NCBI GenBank assembly: GCA_025331445.1
Contig: JAIWNE010000044.1
Location: 62,001 to 126,000 of the forward strand
Origin: Blakeslea trispora
Taxonomy: Eukaryota > Mucoromycota > Mucoromycetes > Mucorales > Choanephoraceae
Reading direction: 5' to 3'
Length of the DNA stretch: 64,000 nucleotides
The stretch's first letter is position 1. Each line of letters begins with the position of its first letter. Below, piece by piece: positions 46,973 through 57,400 of the stretch. Made by a program: the position numbers and the translations under genes. The notes below the pieces were generated by a model that made no database searches, had not been told where the DNA came from, and saw only the letters and a program-made list of their open reading frames with translations.

Positions 46973-47655
46973 TTACATAAATTGAACTGCACTAATCTCT
47001 TTTTCTGCTTCAGCTGCAACAATTGCTTCGGCGCGAAATGCTCTCAAGCTCTCAGTGATGCTCACATCACCCACCTTCCACTAGATATAACAGAGATGTA
47101 GCAGCGTTAGATAAACAGAAGGAGGCAAGATGTATAGCTGGTTAAGGTATTACCTCTCCTTCGGCACTCAACAGAGTCATTGCCTTATCACCAGAACCAT
47201 TGAAATAGCAAATTTTCTTTGACTGCGTCTGAAAATTAGTTCAATAAATGACTGTCTTTTACATTGCTTTCACATATCAACATACCGTTTGGTTATTCTT
47301 CAAGATCTTTGTATATTCATTTGTATTTATGTTAGTCTATCTAGTTGTGTAAGACGCTGAAATCATCTTACCAATAGCCTCCAAGCGCTCACAGCTCTTC
47401 CTTTTGACTATCACGCATTGTAAGTTATTTGATGAAACATTAAAAAAGGAGACTGTAATAACTTACCACCTTGACGCGCAGTTTCTTGGCACATATATTA
47501 AACTCTTTGAACCATGCTGCCATGCCTACTGGTGTGGTCCTTTCAAGCTCGATTATGAATTCTTGATTTTCAGCAACATACTGCTCAAATGTTGGCTTTG
47601 ATTGTTGAAGTGCCTTGCTGTTTAAGAAACTGATTATACTTTGGTCTTTTGACAT
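46973..47655 (-). CDS. Gene A (unknown), left arm of palindrome 1
   Basis: Mirror copy of the gene at 47,961-48,643, with exons 47655-47467, 47407-47372, 47306-47286, 47228-47154 and 47080-46973 (142 aa). No difference from the right-arm copy was noticed. Confidence 0.5.
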
Positions 47656-47724
47656 GATTTAAAGTGAAAGAAGGATGAATGTTAACTTAAGTCGTAGCAC
47701 CCAATTTGTATGGCTGATTATTGG

Positions 47725-47891
47725 TACAGTCAGACCTATTAAATTTGGCGTTTCATACAAAATTAATGTCGCATTAGCTAATATTGTTTCATCCTAATTT
47801 TTGTTATACAAGTGCCTATCAAGATGAAACAATATTGGCAAATGCGACATTAATTTTGTATGAAACGCCAAATTTAATAGGTCTGACTGTA
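47725..47891. mobile_element. MITE-like hairpin at apex of palindrome 1
   Basis: A 163-bp inverted-repeat element (47,727-47,889) starting CAGTCAGACCTATTAAATTT and ending in its inverse, with TA directly outside on both sides. This is the structure of Tc1/mariner/pogo-type MITEs. Its midpoint equals the midpoint of the whole 6-kb palindrome, so each half belongs to one arm. The two arms of the hairpin differ near the tip (AGCTA versus TGCCA), with a loop of about 28 nt. Confidence 0.7.
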
Positions 47892-47960
47892 CCAATAATC
47901 AGCCATACAAATTGGGTGCTACGACTTAAGTTAACATTCATCCTTCTTTCACTTTAAATC

Positions 47961-48643
47961 ATGTCAAAAGACCAAAGTATAATCAGTTTCTTAAACAGCA
48001 AGGCACTTCAACAATCAAAGCCAACATTTGAGCAGTATGTTGCTGAAAATCAAGAATTCATAATCGAGCTTGAAAGGACCACACCAGTAGGCATGGCAGC
48101 ATGGTTCAAAGAGTTTAATATATGTGCCAAGAAACTGCGCGTCAAGGTGGTAAGTTATTACAGTCTCCTTTTTTAATGTTTCATCAAATAACTTACAATG
48201 CGTGATAGTCAAAAGGAAGAGCTGTGAGCGCTTGGAGGCTATTGGTAAGATGATTTCAGCGTCTTACACAACTAGATAGACTAACATAAATACAAATGAA
48301 TATACAAAGATCTTGAAGAATAACCAAACGGTATGTTGATATGTGAAAGCAATGTAAAAGACAGTCATTTATTGAACTAATTTTCAGACGCAGTCAAAGA
48401 AAATTTGCTATTTCAATGGTTCTGGTGATAAGGCAATGACTCTGTTGAGTGCCGAAGGAGAGGTAATACCTTAACCAGCTATACATCTTGCCTCCTTCTG
48501 TTTATCTAACGCTGCTACATCTCTGTTATATCTAGTGGAAGGTGGGTGATGTGAGCATCACTGAGAGCTTGAGAGCATTTCGCGCCGAAGCAATTGTTGC
48601 AGCTGAAGCAGAAAAAGAGATTAGTGCAGTTCAATTTATGTAA
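47961..48643 (+). CDS. Gene A (unknown small protein), right arm of palindrome 1
   Basis: Five exons (47961-48149, 48209-48244, 48310-48330, 48388-48462 and 48536-48643) join in phase 0 to 142 aa, starting MSKDQSIISFLNSK. The first exon (63 codons) is helical (ALQQSKPTFEQYVAENQEF). Exon 4 reads SKKICYFNGSGDKAMTLLS. The C-terminus is an Ala/Glu helix (FRAEAIVAAEAEKEI). There is a perfect ACTAAC branch point before the 21-nt exon 3. That exon is very short and uncertain; exon 1 is the most reliable part. No family is recognised. It is transcribed away from the palindrome apex, 69 bp from the hairpin, and tandem with gene B. The same gene occurs four times in the window, which suggests that it belongs to the element. 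Confidence 0.5.
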
Positions 48644-48735
48644 AGTATTGATACTATTTTCCTTGGGCTTTACGTCTATAATTTGAACAGTCGTCGTCTT
48701 GGCTAGTTTTGCATCTTTAAGAAGCAGAGACTCTT

Positions 48736-48805
48736 TTGTTTACCTTTGTTTACCTTTGTTTACCTTTGTTTACCTTTGTTTACCTTTGTTTACCTTTGTT
48801 TACCT
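48736..48805 (+). repeat. 10-bp tandem repeat, 7 units
   Basis: Mirror of the array at 46,811-46,880: seven units of TTGTTTACCT between gene A and gene B. The count equals that of the other arm of the same palindrome and differs from the six units in palindrome 2. Confidence 0.85.
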
Positions 48806-48869
48806 TTGTACCATAATCTAACTTTTTATACTGAATAGGGCTCTCAATTTTATTTTTTTGTTTGATCAA

Positions 48870-50002
48870 ATGCATTGCCAGCAGCCTTACGGATTTCCCT
48901 CTTCTGTCACTAAATCCATCATTGCTTCCCTTGACCTGCCAGAGGTTGTAGATGTAGAAGATGATCTGGCTCTTTACTGTCGACAGGTCGTAAAGGTAAT
49001 TATATCATAATTTTAAGCTACTTCGGAATACTGAAAATGCCTCTGTCATTCTAGAAAATTGAAGCGGCAAAGAAGAAGCAAGAAAGATGCGAAGTTGAGG
49101 AAGAAGATGAGTTCGATGATGTTTATTCGTTGTTGAATAGCCTTGAGGCCAAGGCAATTGTGGAAAAGAAGAAGAACACGAAGAAGCTGACTCTGCTGCT
49201 AAGAGCTATGATGCTGAAGTGCCCCAGCTGGCAAGTAAGTCCAGCCTCAGAAGACACCATGATCATTCAAAGCCTTGTTGCTTTGTTTGATGTCTTTCTT
49301 AATTGCGACCGAAGATGCACCCATGCATGGTAAGTATTTGATATGTAAACAGTAGACAAAGAGATGTCATGAAACCTTTACTCATATCAAACCATTAGGA
49401 CACATGGCTTTTTGGATTGCTCGGCTTTGGCCACAGAAACCTCAGCAGCAACAACAACCTCAGCAGCAACAACCTCAGCAACAACAACCTCAGCAACAAC
49501 AACCTCAGCAACAACAACCAGCATCAAAAGAAGCAGAGCATTATGCTTAATCAAGCCTGATTTTGTGTTACGCTTTGCTTCCAACACTCGCCAGTTCGAC
49601 GTCTTCGTTGTTGAAGTCAAAAACAAAGGAGCTAGATCTTCGCAAATCGTGAATGACCAAGCTAAACTGGCTTATGAGTTGAAAGTTGTAGTAGACAGCC
49701 TTGTTGACTTTGGTGTCGCCGAACCCCAAGCTTGCGGCCTACTGGTGGAAGGTGATTTTTGCCGCATATACAGACTTGATCTGTATAAAGAAGCTGTATA
49801 CAGATTTGCTTGTGTGGGGCAGTTTAACCTGCCAAGAAACTATGCCGACTTTTGTTTGTTTCCAAACATAATGGAACAAATGCAGCTTCTAAAAAGTTTG
49901 GTAGATAAGACTGCCAACAACATTGTCAATAGACAACCTTCTGCCTTCTTCCCTTCTCACTACCGACGTCCCTCATTCTTTCTTCCTTACCGACTCGAAT
50001 AA
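48870..50002 (+). CDS. Gene B: PD-(D/E)XK nuclease-like protein, right arm of palindrome 1
   Basis: Exons 48870-48995, 49055-49329 and 49399-50002 give 334 aa. Residues 43-70 are charged and coiled. Residues 149-174 are a Ser/Ala/Thr linker encoded by CAG/CAA-type triplets read in an alternate frame; the other frame would give poly-Gln. The C-terminal half looks like a restriction-endonuclease fold: KPDFVLRF with Asp 188, then FDVFVVEVKNK with Glu 206 and Lys 208, then DQAKLAYEL with Gln 221, then a strand pair (CGLLVEGDFCRIYRL). This D-(E-x-K) spacing is the hallmark of the PD-(D/E)XK superfamily. Such domains occur in transposon-derived eukaryotic proteins including Crinkler/RHS-type effectors. 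Whether it cuts element DNA, helps transposition or is cargo is unknown. The broken gene at 5.8-9 kb has the same pattern. Confidence 0.6.
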
Positions 50003-51063
50003 ATTGTTGTGCTTTCTTTTTCTTTTTCCCTCAGTCAATTGTATAGTTTAAAACATGTCTTATTGTCCCAGTTCCTTTTCTTTTCGTTTCTTTTTTTTTT
50101 GGCTATCGTACAAGCAGTTTGTTTGTCTTTCAACGGATGCTTGCAAATCAGTGTTATCTTTTCATTTTTCACTTTCATCATAAAAAGCAAGTTGACGTTA
50201 TTTTGAATTGACGACAGAGTCTTCTTTATTAGCTAAACTAGATACGATGGGATGTAGATTGTTTCGAGTATACTAATACAGAAAGCATTTAGGATGCAAT
50301 TACTAATTTAGTACTGGTAGTGGAGTCTACTTTGTAACTCTATATCCTTGAGTATACATCAGACATCCTTGCCTTTCTTGTAGCTATCCTTACCATTCCG
50401 TTTCTTATGTATAGCTGTTTAAAAGTCTCTTCTCTCGATTCTTTGCCAAAAGGCAATAATATAAGGTGCAAAGAGTAAAATATCAAAACGTTCCTTACAG
50501 CAGAGCAGGCTGGAGCAGGCCTGTTTCATCCTGACAGAGAGATGCTGAAGGGATTGCGAAAGAGACTTCTATGAAGCTCTCGTGCATCCGAAAAAAAAAT
50601 AAGACAGATGTATAAAGGTGCCATGCTGTCCCTCATAGCAGAGCAGGTCGGAGCAGGCCTTTTTCATCCTGACGGAAAGATGCTAAGAGAGTACAAGCAG
50701 GATCTTAAAGTTTCTCCTAACAGCAGAGCAGGCTGGAGCAGGCCTGTTTCATCCTGACAGAGAGATGCCGGAAAGGATATGCAGGCCGAATCTTAGCAAC
50801 TCGTCAACATGAGAAATAAGAAAAGTAACATAAGAAAGAGAATTTCTTTTCTTTGTCAAAGAAACATAAATTTTATTCACAAACACATAGTCTATAAATT
50901 ATCCCTTGTATTGAATCTACTTAAATGTTCCCGCCGGGATCTGAATTATAGGCATAAATCCTCAGTGGCTTTGGTGGCTTACTGATTTCTTTACTTGTGA
51001 TTTTACTTTTGTTCCTGAAGAAGTTTTTTGTTTTATTTTCTAAAAGTTTCTTAAACATCAAAC
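50003..51063. other. Subterminal/leader region between gene B and MULE gene
   Basis: Holds the mirrored 50-bp units (50,497-50,769), the end of the palindrome at about 50,859, and 183 bp (to about 51,042) shared in inverted form with 58,868-59,050 but absent from the left arm of palindrome 1. A pyrimidine-rich leader precedes the transposase ATG. A short basic frame at 50,009-50,206 is not convincing. Confidence 0.6.
50497..50769 (-). repeat. Subterminal 50-bp units, right arm of palindrome 1
   Basis: Mirror of 44,847-45,119: three units at 50,497-50,546, 50,635-50,684 and 50,720-50,769 with the same spacing. Confidence 0.7.
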
Positions 51064-53196
51064 ATGTCAACCTCTTCTACCAGAATCGTATACAACTTAA
51101 CCAACATTGAGACCGCTCTTATCAGTACTGAAGTACCAGGAGTTTTAAGTCTCCCTTTGAACGAGACTGTATGTGTAGTAGCAAACGAGTGGAAAGAATG
51201 CTTCAACCGCATCAGCAACCAAGTGGATCAAGAAGCGTAGCAGAAGTGCTGAAAACTTGATCATGGGTGAATCCCGTGAATGTCACCGTAGAGGTCAACA
51301 TACCCCTGCCAGAACTGTGCGTATCAGTCAAAAAGACTCAAAAAAAATTGGATGCAAAGGAACTTTGAGCATCCTTCAGTATGTTCATAACCCTGCCGTT
51401 GTTGAAATCAAGATGTCGATGGGCCATGCCAATCATGTCCCTGGCAGCAACAGCGACATCAGAACTCTTCCTCTGACCAGGGAGACCGTAACGGTCATTG
51501 AAAGAAACTTGAGAAATGGCTCAAACTGCAGAGACATTAGAACTGCAGTTCTTCGCCAGATTGAGCAGTGGGAATGTGGCAGAAGAAAGCCCATTTATGA
51601 AGATGTTTACTATCGCATCAAGAAGGTGCGAAATAATGAGTTACTTTTTGAACATTTGAGTTGAGCAATAATTTTCCTTGAGTAGATTAAAGAGACTCTT
51701 TATCGTCTTGACAAAAATGACTTGATTTCTTTTGACGCCTGGCTTGATCGTCAATTGCCAATGAAGAACTATGTTGTCTTCAACGGCAATTTGCAATTGT
51801 ACAGTCAGAATGACAAGCTCTTTGCCCGTGGGTTCCAATCCCCTGTTCAAGTACGAGAGATGTCTCTCAATAAGTCTTTCTGTCTTGATGCAACACATGG
51901 CATCTCTCCTAGAAGTACTGAGGTGCTTTACAGTCTTGTTGCTCGGGGCTCTCAAACCCACAAGGGATATCCTGTTGCTTATATGGTAACCAACGATCAA
52001 ACCGTTGGCCCAGTAAACCAATGGCTTACCTTCTTGAAGCAACAAGGTAGCTTCAATCCTGAGGCAATCACCATTGATTGTTGCGTGGCCGAGCTTAATG
52101 CCATCCGCAGTGCATTGAATGGCATCTATGTCCATTACTGCGGGTTCCATGTGTTGAAGGCTTGGAGAAAGGCCATGGACCAAAAGGTCACTCTTACTGG
52201 TGCTCACACCCAAGAACAGGTAGGCCAGTACAAGAAACAACTGGAGCAATTGCTGGTCAGCTGCTTCTTACAAGCGAAGTTGCTGAATTCAACGAGCTTC
52301 TTGCTCAATTCGAGTCGAAGTTGGAACGAGAGAACCAGGCTGGCTTTCTGGCTTACTTTCGTAGACGCTGGACTCAAACTGAGGAGCTGAAGGGTCGATG
52401 GAGTCAATCGTACATGCCGGAGACACATAGGAGCATGCTCACTAACAATTATATCGAGTCGTGGCATAACCAGCTTAAGACCGTATATTTTAGTCGACGC
52501 AGAATTAATCTACTAGATCATTTGACTTTCGTCTTGGTTAATGATGTCGAATTTCACTTCGCAGAGGAACGAGAACGTATCATGTTCAACAATGGCAGAA
52601 TGAGGCCGGAGCAAAACGAATAAGCTAAACGTTCATTCTTTGCGAGAGAGGTTCCTGCAAACCAATTGCCTTCTCTCATTGAAAACCCATTGGGCACCAA
52701 TAGCAGTGATGTTGCTGTTGTCAATGGGAATTGGTTTGTAGGCTCCTTAACTTCCCCGTCTGTTAAGTACTCTGTTAGTGTTGAAGATGGCTTCATTAGC
52801 AAATGTACGTGTCCTGATTTCAGGAAGAGAAGTTTGCCTTGTAAGCACATGTATCTCTTAAAGAGATACACCTCAGTTCCTTTGTTCTATGATCGTGTCA
52901 GAAATGACCAACTGGTTGCTTTCAGAACTCAGGAAGCAACTCAAATTGACGAAGAAGGTATTACTTTCAAGAATAAAAATAAGACTGCTCATGAGAAAAG
53001 ACTAACGTTGAGCTTTTTTTAAGATGAAGAAATAGATGTCATTGGTGATAGCGATGAAGAGATAGATGTTGTAGATGAAGATGAAGCTGAAGCCAGCACT
53101 GTCAACATTCAATCGGAGAACCTCTTTGCGTTTGATGAAGTTGATGTTGACTTTGTTGGTGGAAGTGACGAAGAAGTTGAAGAAGGAGGCGAATAA
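51064..53196 (+). pseudogene. MULE-type DDE transposase (nearly intact, two or three lesions)
   Basis: Starts MSTSSTRIVYNLTNIE. Frame changes occur at about 51,240. A 60-nt intron (51,626-51,685) joins YYRIKK to IKETLYRL. At about 52,220-52,260 either a 41-nt intron or a frameshift leads to frame 1. A TAA at 52,621 interrupts; a CAA-to-TAA change would explain it. A 66-nt intron (52,958-53,023, branch CTAAC) leads to an acidic tail. Catalytic residues are all present: Asp at 51,887 (FCLDATHG), Asp at 52,076 (ITIDCC) and Glu at 52,456 (NNYIESWHN), with spacings of 63 and about 113 residues, plus FHV in the CxFH region. A SWIM zinc finger (CTCPDF...LPCKH) lies at about 52,805-52,850. Related to the FAR1/MULE group. 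As read it is not functional without recoding or correction. Confidence 0.75.
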
Positions 53197-53428
53197 AGGA
53201 GTGTAGCTTGGGAACGTGTCAAGTCTTTGATGTCGACACTGAACCACCAGAAAAGAAAAGTGCACAAGCACTGTGATTTAAAAATTCTAGAAATTCCCTA
53301 TAAAAACTCTAGATCAAATCTAGGAAAAATTTCCTAGGTGTCTGCAACGCATCTAGACTTTCTAGAATTTTTACTGGAAATTTCTTGAATTTTTTTGCAG
53401 TAGAAACTTGGATTTCTTGGATTTTATG
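53197..53428. other. 3' flank of MULE gene before the DIRS insertion
   Basis: Downstream of the TAA the same frame stays protein-like for about 25 codons (WERVKSLMSTLNHQKRKVHK), so the original stop may have been further on. An AT-rich stretch full of TCTAGAA/TTCTAGA motifs follows; similar motifs recur at 58,665-58,705 beyond the DIRS and small-gene region. Confidence 0.4.
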
Positions 53429-53479
53429 ATTTGTTGTCGTACCTAAACTAATTCCAGTTGACTCCACTTCGGCATCCAA

Positions 53480-53562
53480 TGTGATACATGCTCTCTGAGC
53501 CACGCTTTATTTTCCTTATATAAACAATAATAGTAATAAATCCCTTTTTCCCTCATATCTTT
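53480..53562 (+). repeat. DIRS left inverted terminal repeat
   Basis: Begins TGTGATACATGCTCTCTGAG and includes a TATATAAAC TATA-like box, so it probably also carries the promoter. It matches the right repeat in inverse over about 83 bp before a one-base indel. Confidence 0.85.
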
Positions 53563-53587
53563 CTAAGCCGCGCATCGTGGAAATCCT

Positions 53588-54454
53588 ATGACTGATACAA
53601 CTACTAATAATGAACGAAGAACATATACCGAGGAAGAGGTCATTGAATTACTTCGACGAGTCAAAACGGCGGAGCAAGCTGATGCTCAAAAATCCAGAGA
53701 AGAACGAGAGCTACCATTGGGGATCACGTCCACTTTGGAACAATTTACGAAGCAACAACATCAAGATAATTTCAAACGCTACAAACGAGAAATCACAAAA
53801 TATCACCATGAGGAATGGACTGTGGCCGAAGAAATCAACCGGTCCTTCATCCCAAAACTTAAACAATACACTGTTGACACGACTCAGGTCGTTAACGCTC
53901 ACTACAAAGGAGCAGAAATTAGTAGACTGCATGGACGAGCAGCCACTGAAATTTATGAGCAACTCTGCACTATCCAAGCAGGAGAAATCTCAGCCGACGA
54001 AGCCTATCAACTTTTGGAAGAGGCAATTGACAGCGCCAAACGACTGGCAACTCATGCATGGATTCAAGGGAAACAACATGATGAAGATGCAAAAGACTAT
54101 GCGATTAGAGCACTCAAACTACCCCCAAGTCTCAAGCATTTGGAAACAAAAGAGTCAGGTAATAAAAGAGAAGCCTTTAGTGAAGAATTTATTACCATGT
54201 ACAACGAAGCGAACTACCAACAACGAGTGCTTCGAGCAGCAACCTCCCAACCTTCCAATGGAAGGGGTCGAGGAGGATATTCAACTCAGTCTTATTGGAA
54301 TAACAACAGAGGAGGACGTGGTTACTCTGGACGAGGTGGAGCAAAAAACTACTTTGGAGGACGGGGACGTGGGGCCCCATCCTTCCACAACAACAGCTTG
54401 TCCCACAACTCTCAAAATTCAACATCACCAGACCACACCTCCAGTCACCAGTAA
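53588..54454 (+). CDS. DIRS ORF1, gag-like RNA-binding protein
   Basis: 288 aa from the first ATG after the left repeat. Residues 1-110 are charged and helical (EEEVIELLRRVKTAEQ). A middle helical region (120-215) holds IYEQLCTIQAGEISADEAY. The C-terminus (225-265) is an RGG/Gly-Arg-rich tail (GRGRGGYSTQ, NRGGRGYSGRGG) expected to bind RNA. There is no CCHC knuckle, which is usual for DIRS gag. It probably forms the particle that packages element RNA. The frame (codon phase 2) differs from those of RT and recombinase. Confidence 0.75.
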   Translation: MTDTTTNNERRTYTEEEVIELLRRVKTAEQADAQKSREERELPLGITSTLEQFTKQQHQDNFKRYKREITKYHHEEWTVAEEINRSFIPKLKQYTVDTTQVVNAHYKGAEISRLHGRAATEIYEQLCTIQAGEISADEAYQLLEEAIDSAKRLATHAWIQGKQHDEDAKDYAIRALKLPPSLKHLETKESGNKREAFSEEFITMYNEANYQQRVLRAATSQPSNGRGRGGYSTQSYWNNNRGGRGYSGRGGAKNYFGGRGRGAPSFHNNSLSHNSQNSTSPDHTSSHQ

Positions 54455-57400
54455 CGCCAAAAATATTACAGGTTCCACAAGTACCTCGTTTACCACCATC
54501 ACTACAATCCACTCCCCCGCTCCAGCATGTGATAACTCCAACATCCAACTACACTATTCCTTCAGACGGAATTCTTCCAGGAGGTCGACTTCGCCAATTT
54601 ATGAATTACTGGAAAACCATAACGAATCACCCATGGCCCTTATCAGTGATTCAGCAGGGCTACAAAATCCAATTCTCAAAGCAGCCAATTCCGTGGAAGA
54701 ATCGTATGAAACAACAAACAGCAGAGGAGCAATTTCATGTCAACGAAGCAGTTCAGAAATTCCTCGCGGGAGGTATGATAGAGAGGTCTCCAACACAAGA
54801 CCGAAGGTTCCTTTCGAAATTCTTTACACTACAGGAACAGACGAAGAGACGACCTATTCTAGATTGCCAACAACTGAACTCTTTTATCCAGGTAGAGCAC
54901 TTCAAGATGGAAGGAGTTCCCGCGCTAAGAGAACTGATCGAAAAGGACGATTACATATGCAAAATCGATTTAAAAGATGCGTATGTCGTGGTTCCCATAC
55001 ACGAAGACTCCAAAGATTTTCTCAGCTTCGAAAACGAAGGAGTGGTATACAGGTACAGGTCCCTAGCCTTTGGGTTGAGCGTAGCACCAAGAGTTTTCTC
55101 GAAGGTAATGAAATACGCCATAGAACCGCTGAGGAAAGAGGGTATTCGGATCATATACTACCTGGACGACATTTGTCTGCTAGCCAAGACAAAACAAGAA
55201 ATGGATCTTTTGACAACGAAGGTGAGACATCATTTAGAGAAATTGGGGTTTATCATCAATTACAAAAAGAGCATTCTCCTACCATCAAAGACACAGGAAT
55301 TTCTGGGATTCCTATTCAACAGCAAGAACATGATCATTTCAGTACCCATGTTGAAGATTACAAATCTGTTGAAGAGAATCAGACAGGTGTTCAGTTCTCC
55401 AAAGAGGTCTTGCAGATGGATAGCAGGTCTATTGGGAAAAATGACCGCCATGATACCAGCAGTGGGAGAAGCTCTCCTACACATCAGGTACTTGCAGAGA
55501 GATCTCTCCAAGACGCTGCATATGACCCATCAGAATTGGGAAGCAATTTGCAACTTGTCAAATACCAGCATTCAAGAATTACGTTGGTGGGAGACGTTTA
55601 TAACACAGAAGAATGGGTTACCAATCCAGAAGATTCCGACAGCCAACCCGAGCACAATCATTCACGTAGATGCTTCAAACAGTGGATGGGGAGTCAGCTC
55701 GAATCTGATAACAGCTTCAGGATTTTGGAGCCAAGAGGAACAAAAACAGTCCATAAACGTGCGAGAACTGAAGACGATACTATTGGCGATCCAGCACCAC
55801 GCCAAAAGATGCGAAGACTCAACTATCAAGATATATTCGGACAACAAAACAGCTCTAAAATATACAACAAAATCGGGAGGCACGACGTCGATATTATTGC
55901 AGGAATTGGCCATACAGATACAGGACCTATGCACCACCCACAACATCGAAGTAATATATCAACATATTCCAGGGATTTTGAACACCCAAGCAGACAGATT
56001 GAGCAGACAACCACTACCGTTGTACGAATCGACAATTCCCAGGAAAATGTTCCAGCACATACAACACCAATGGGGGCCACTGAAAATCGACGCATTTGCA
56101 GCTCGCCACAACCACCAACTGCCCATGTACTGGTCCCTATCTCCGGATCCAGCAGCATCCGCAATAGATGCCATGCAACAGACATGGTTGAAGAAGGGGA
56201 TATATCTGTACCCTCCTTGGAAGTTGATTCCGCAGGTGTTGAAGAAAATACAAGAACAGAGATTGAAACAAGCAGTTCTGATCACTCCATGGTGGCCCAG
56301 TCAGTTCTGGTTCCCCATGATTCTGCGCATGAGACACATTCAGCGTCCACTGGTTTGGAAGATCAATCGGAGATGGTGTCTAGCCGCTTGGAGATTATCA
56401 ACCACTATCGGGCACAAGATGGTATAGCAGAGGACACCATTCAATATTTAACTCAAAAAACAAGACAGTCAACACACAAGGCATATGACAATGGATGGCG
56501 ACACTGGAATTTGTGGTGCAAACAACAACATCCGCCATGTGACCCGTTGAATTATGATGTAAAGACAATCCTTCAATTCCTGCGAGATAACAAAGCCTTC
56601 AGTAGTACCCATTTAAATACACTGCGTTCTTCCATCGCCTCAGTTTTTTCAGTTATCCATAGCGACAAACCACCTATTGCAGAACAATCATTAATTAAAG
56701 ATTTCTTTGCCGCAAAACGAAATTCTGAAGTCAAAATTCCTACAGAGCAACAATCTACAACCTGGGATATAAGTATCCTGGTCAGTTATATCAAGCAGCA
56801 CTTGTCACCCACCAGCACTCTCACATTAGACCAACTACAATTGAAGACTGTTCTCCTACTATGCATCTCAACCATGTGGCGTCCAAGGTCTGATATTGGG
56901 CGACTCCAATACAGGGACATTGTGTTGAAAAGAGATGGATCAGCTTCAAGCATTCGGATCCATGCGCGAACGCCTAAAGAAAGCCAAGTCAAATCCGTGA
57001 CATTAGGTACGATTGAAGATGACGACCTCTGCCCAGTCAGGACCACCTATTCATTCGTTACAAAGACAGCTCACCTTAGAGAAGGTATGCCTGACGACCA
57101 TACCTTGTTCTTAGCCTATATCGACTCACCTGAAAAACTCCCTATGTCTGTCCGCCCTACCACAGTGGCAAACTGGGTGAAGGAAGCCTTGGGAAAGGCA
57201 GGTATCAATACTAAAGATTATCAAGCACATTCAGTCAGGGCAGCTTCGAGCACGAAGGCAATCGAGTTGGGTCACTCAATTCAAGAGGTCAAAAAGCATG
57301 CTAATTGGAGCTTAAACTCAAACACTTTTGAAAATTTTTACTACAAACCATCGTCGCAGACATCATCTAGTACTGCAATTACCAATTCAATTTTTTCTAG

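Larger units (their letters stand above)
44757..50859. repeat. Palindrome 1: two 3-kb inverted arms
   Basis: Position x on the left matches 95,616 minus x on the right, with no net length difference from 45,410/50,206 to the centre at 47,808. All open frames of the left arm recur in mirror image in the right arm. Only isolated differences are seen, for example the codon near 45,631 (Ser on the left, Phe on the right), a G/A near 44,768, and several bases at the apex. Each arm has the order apex hairpin, gene A, 10-bp repeats, gene B, subterminal 50-bp units. The left arm stops inside a Helitron relic. The right arm continues matching palindrome 2 to about 51,042. Confidence 0.95.

Noticed and set aside
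53711..56337. Minus-strand frames of up to 119 codons inside the DIRS element
   Set aside because: Antisense shadows of gag and reverse transcriptase.
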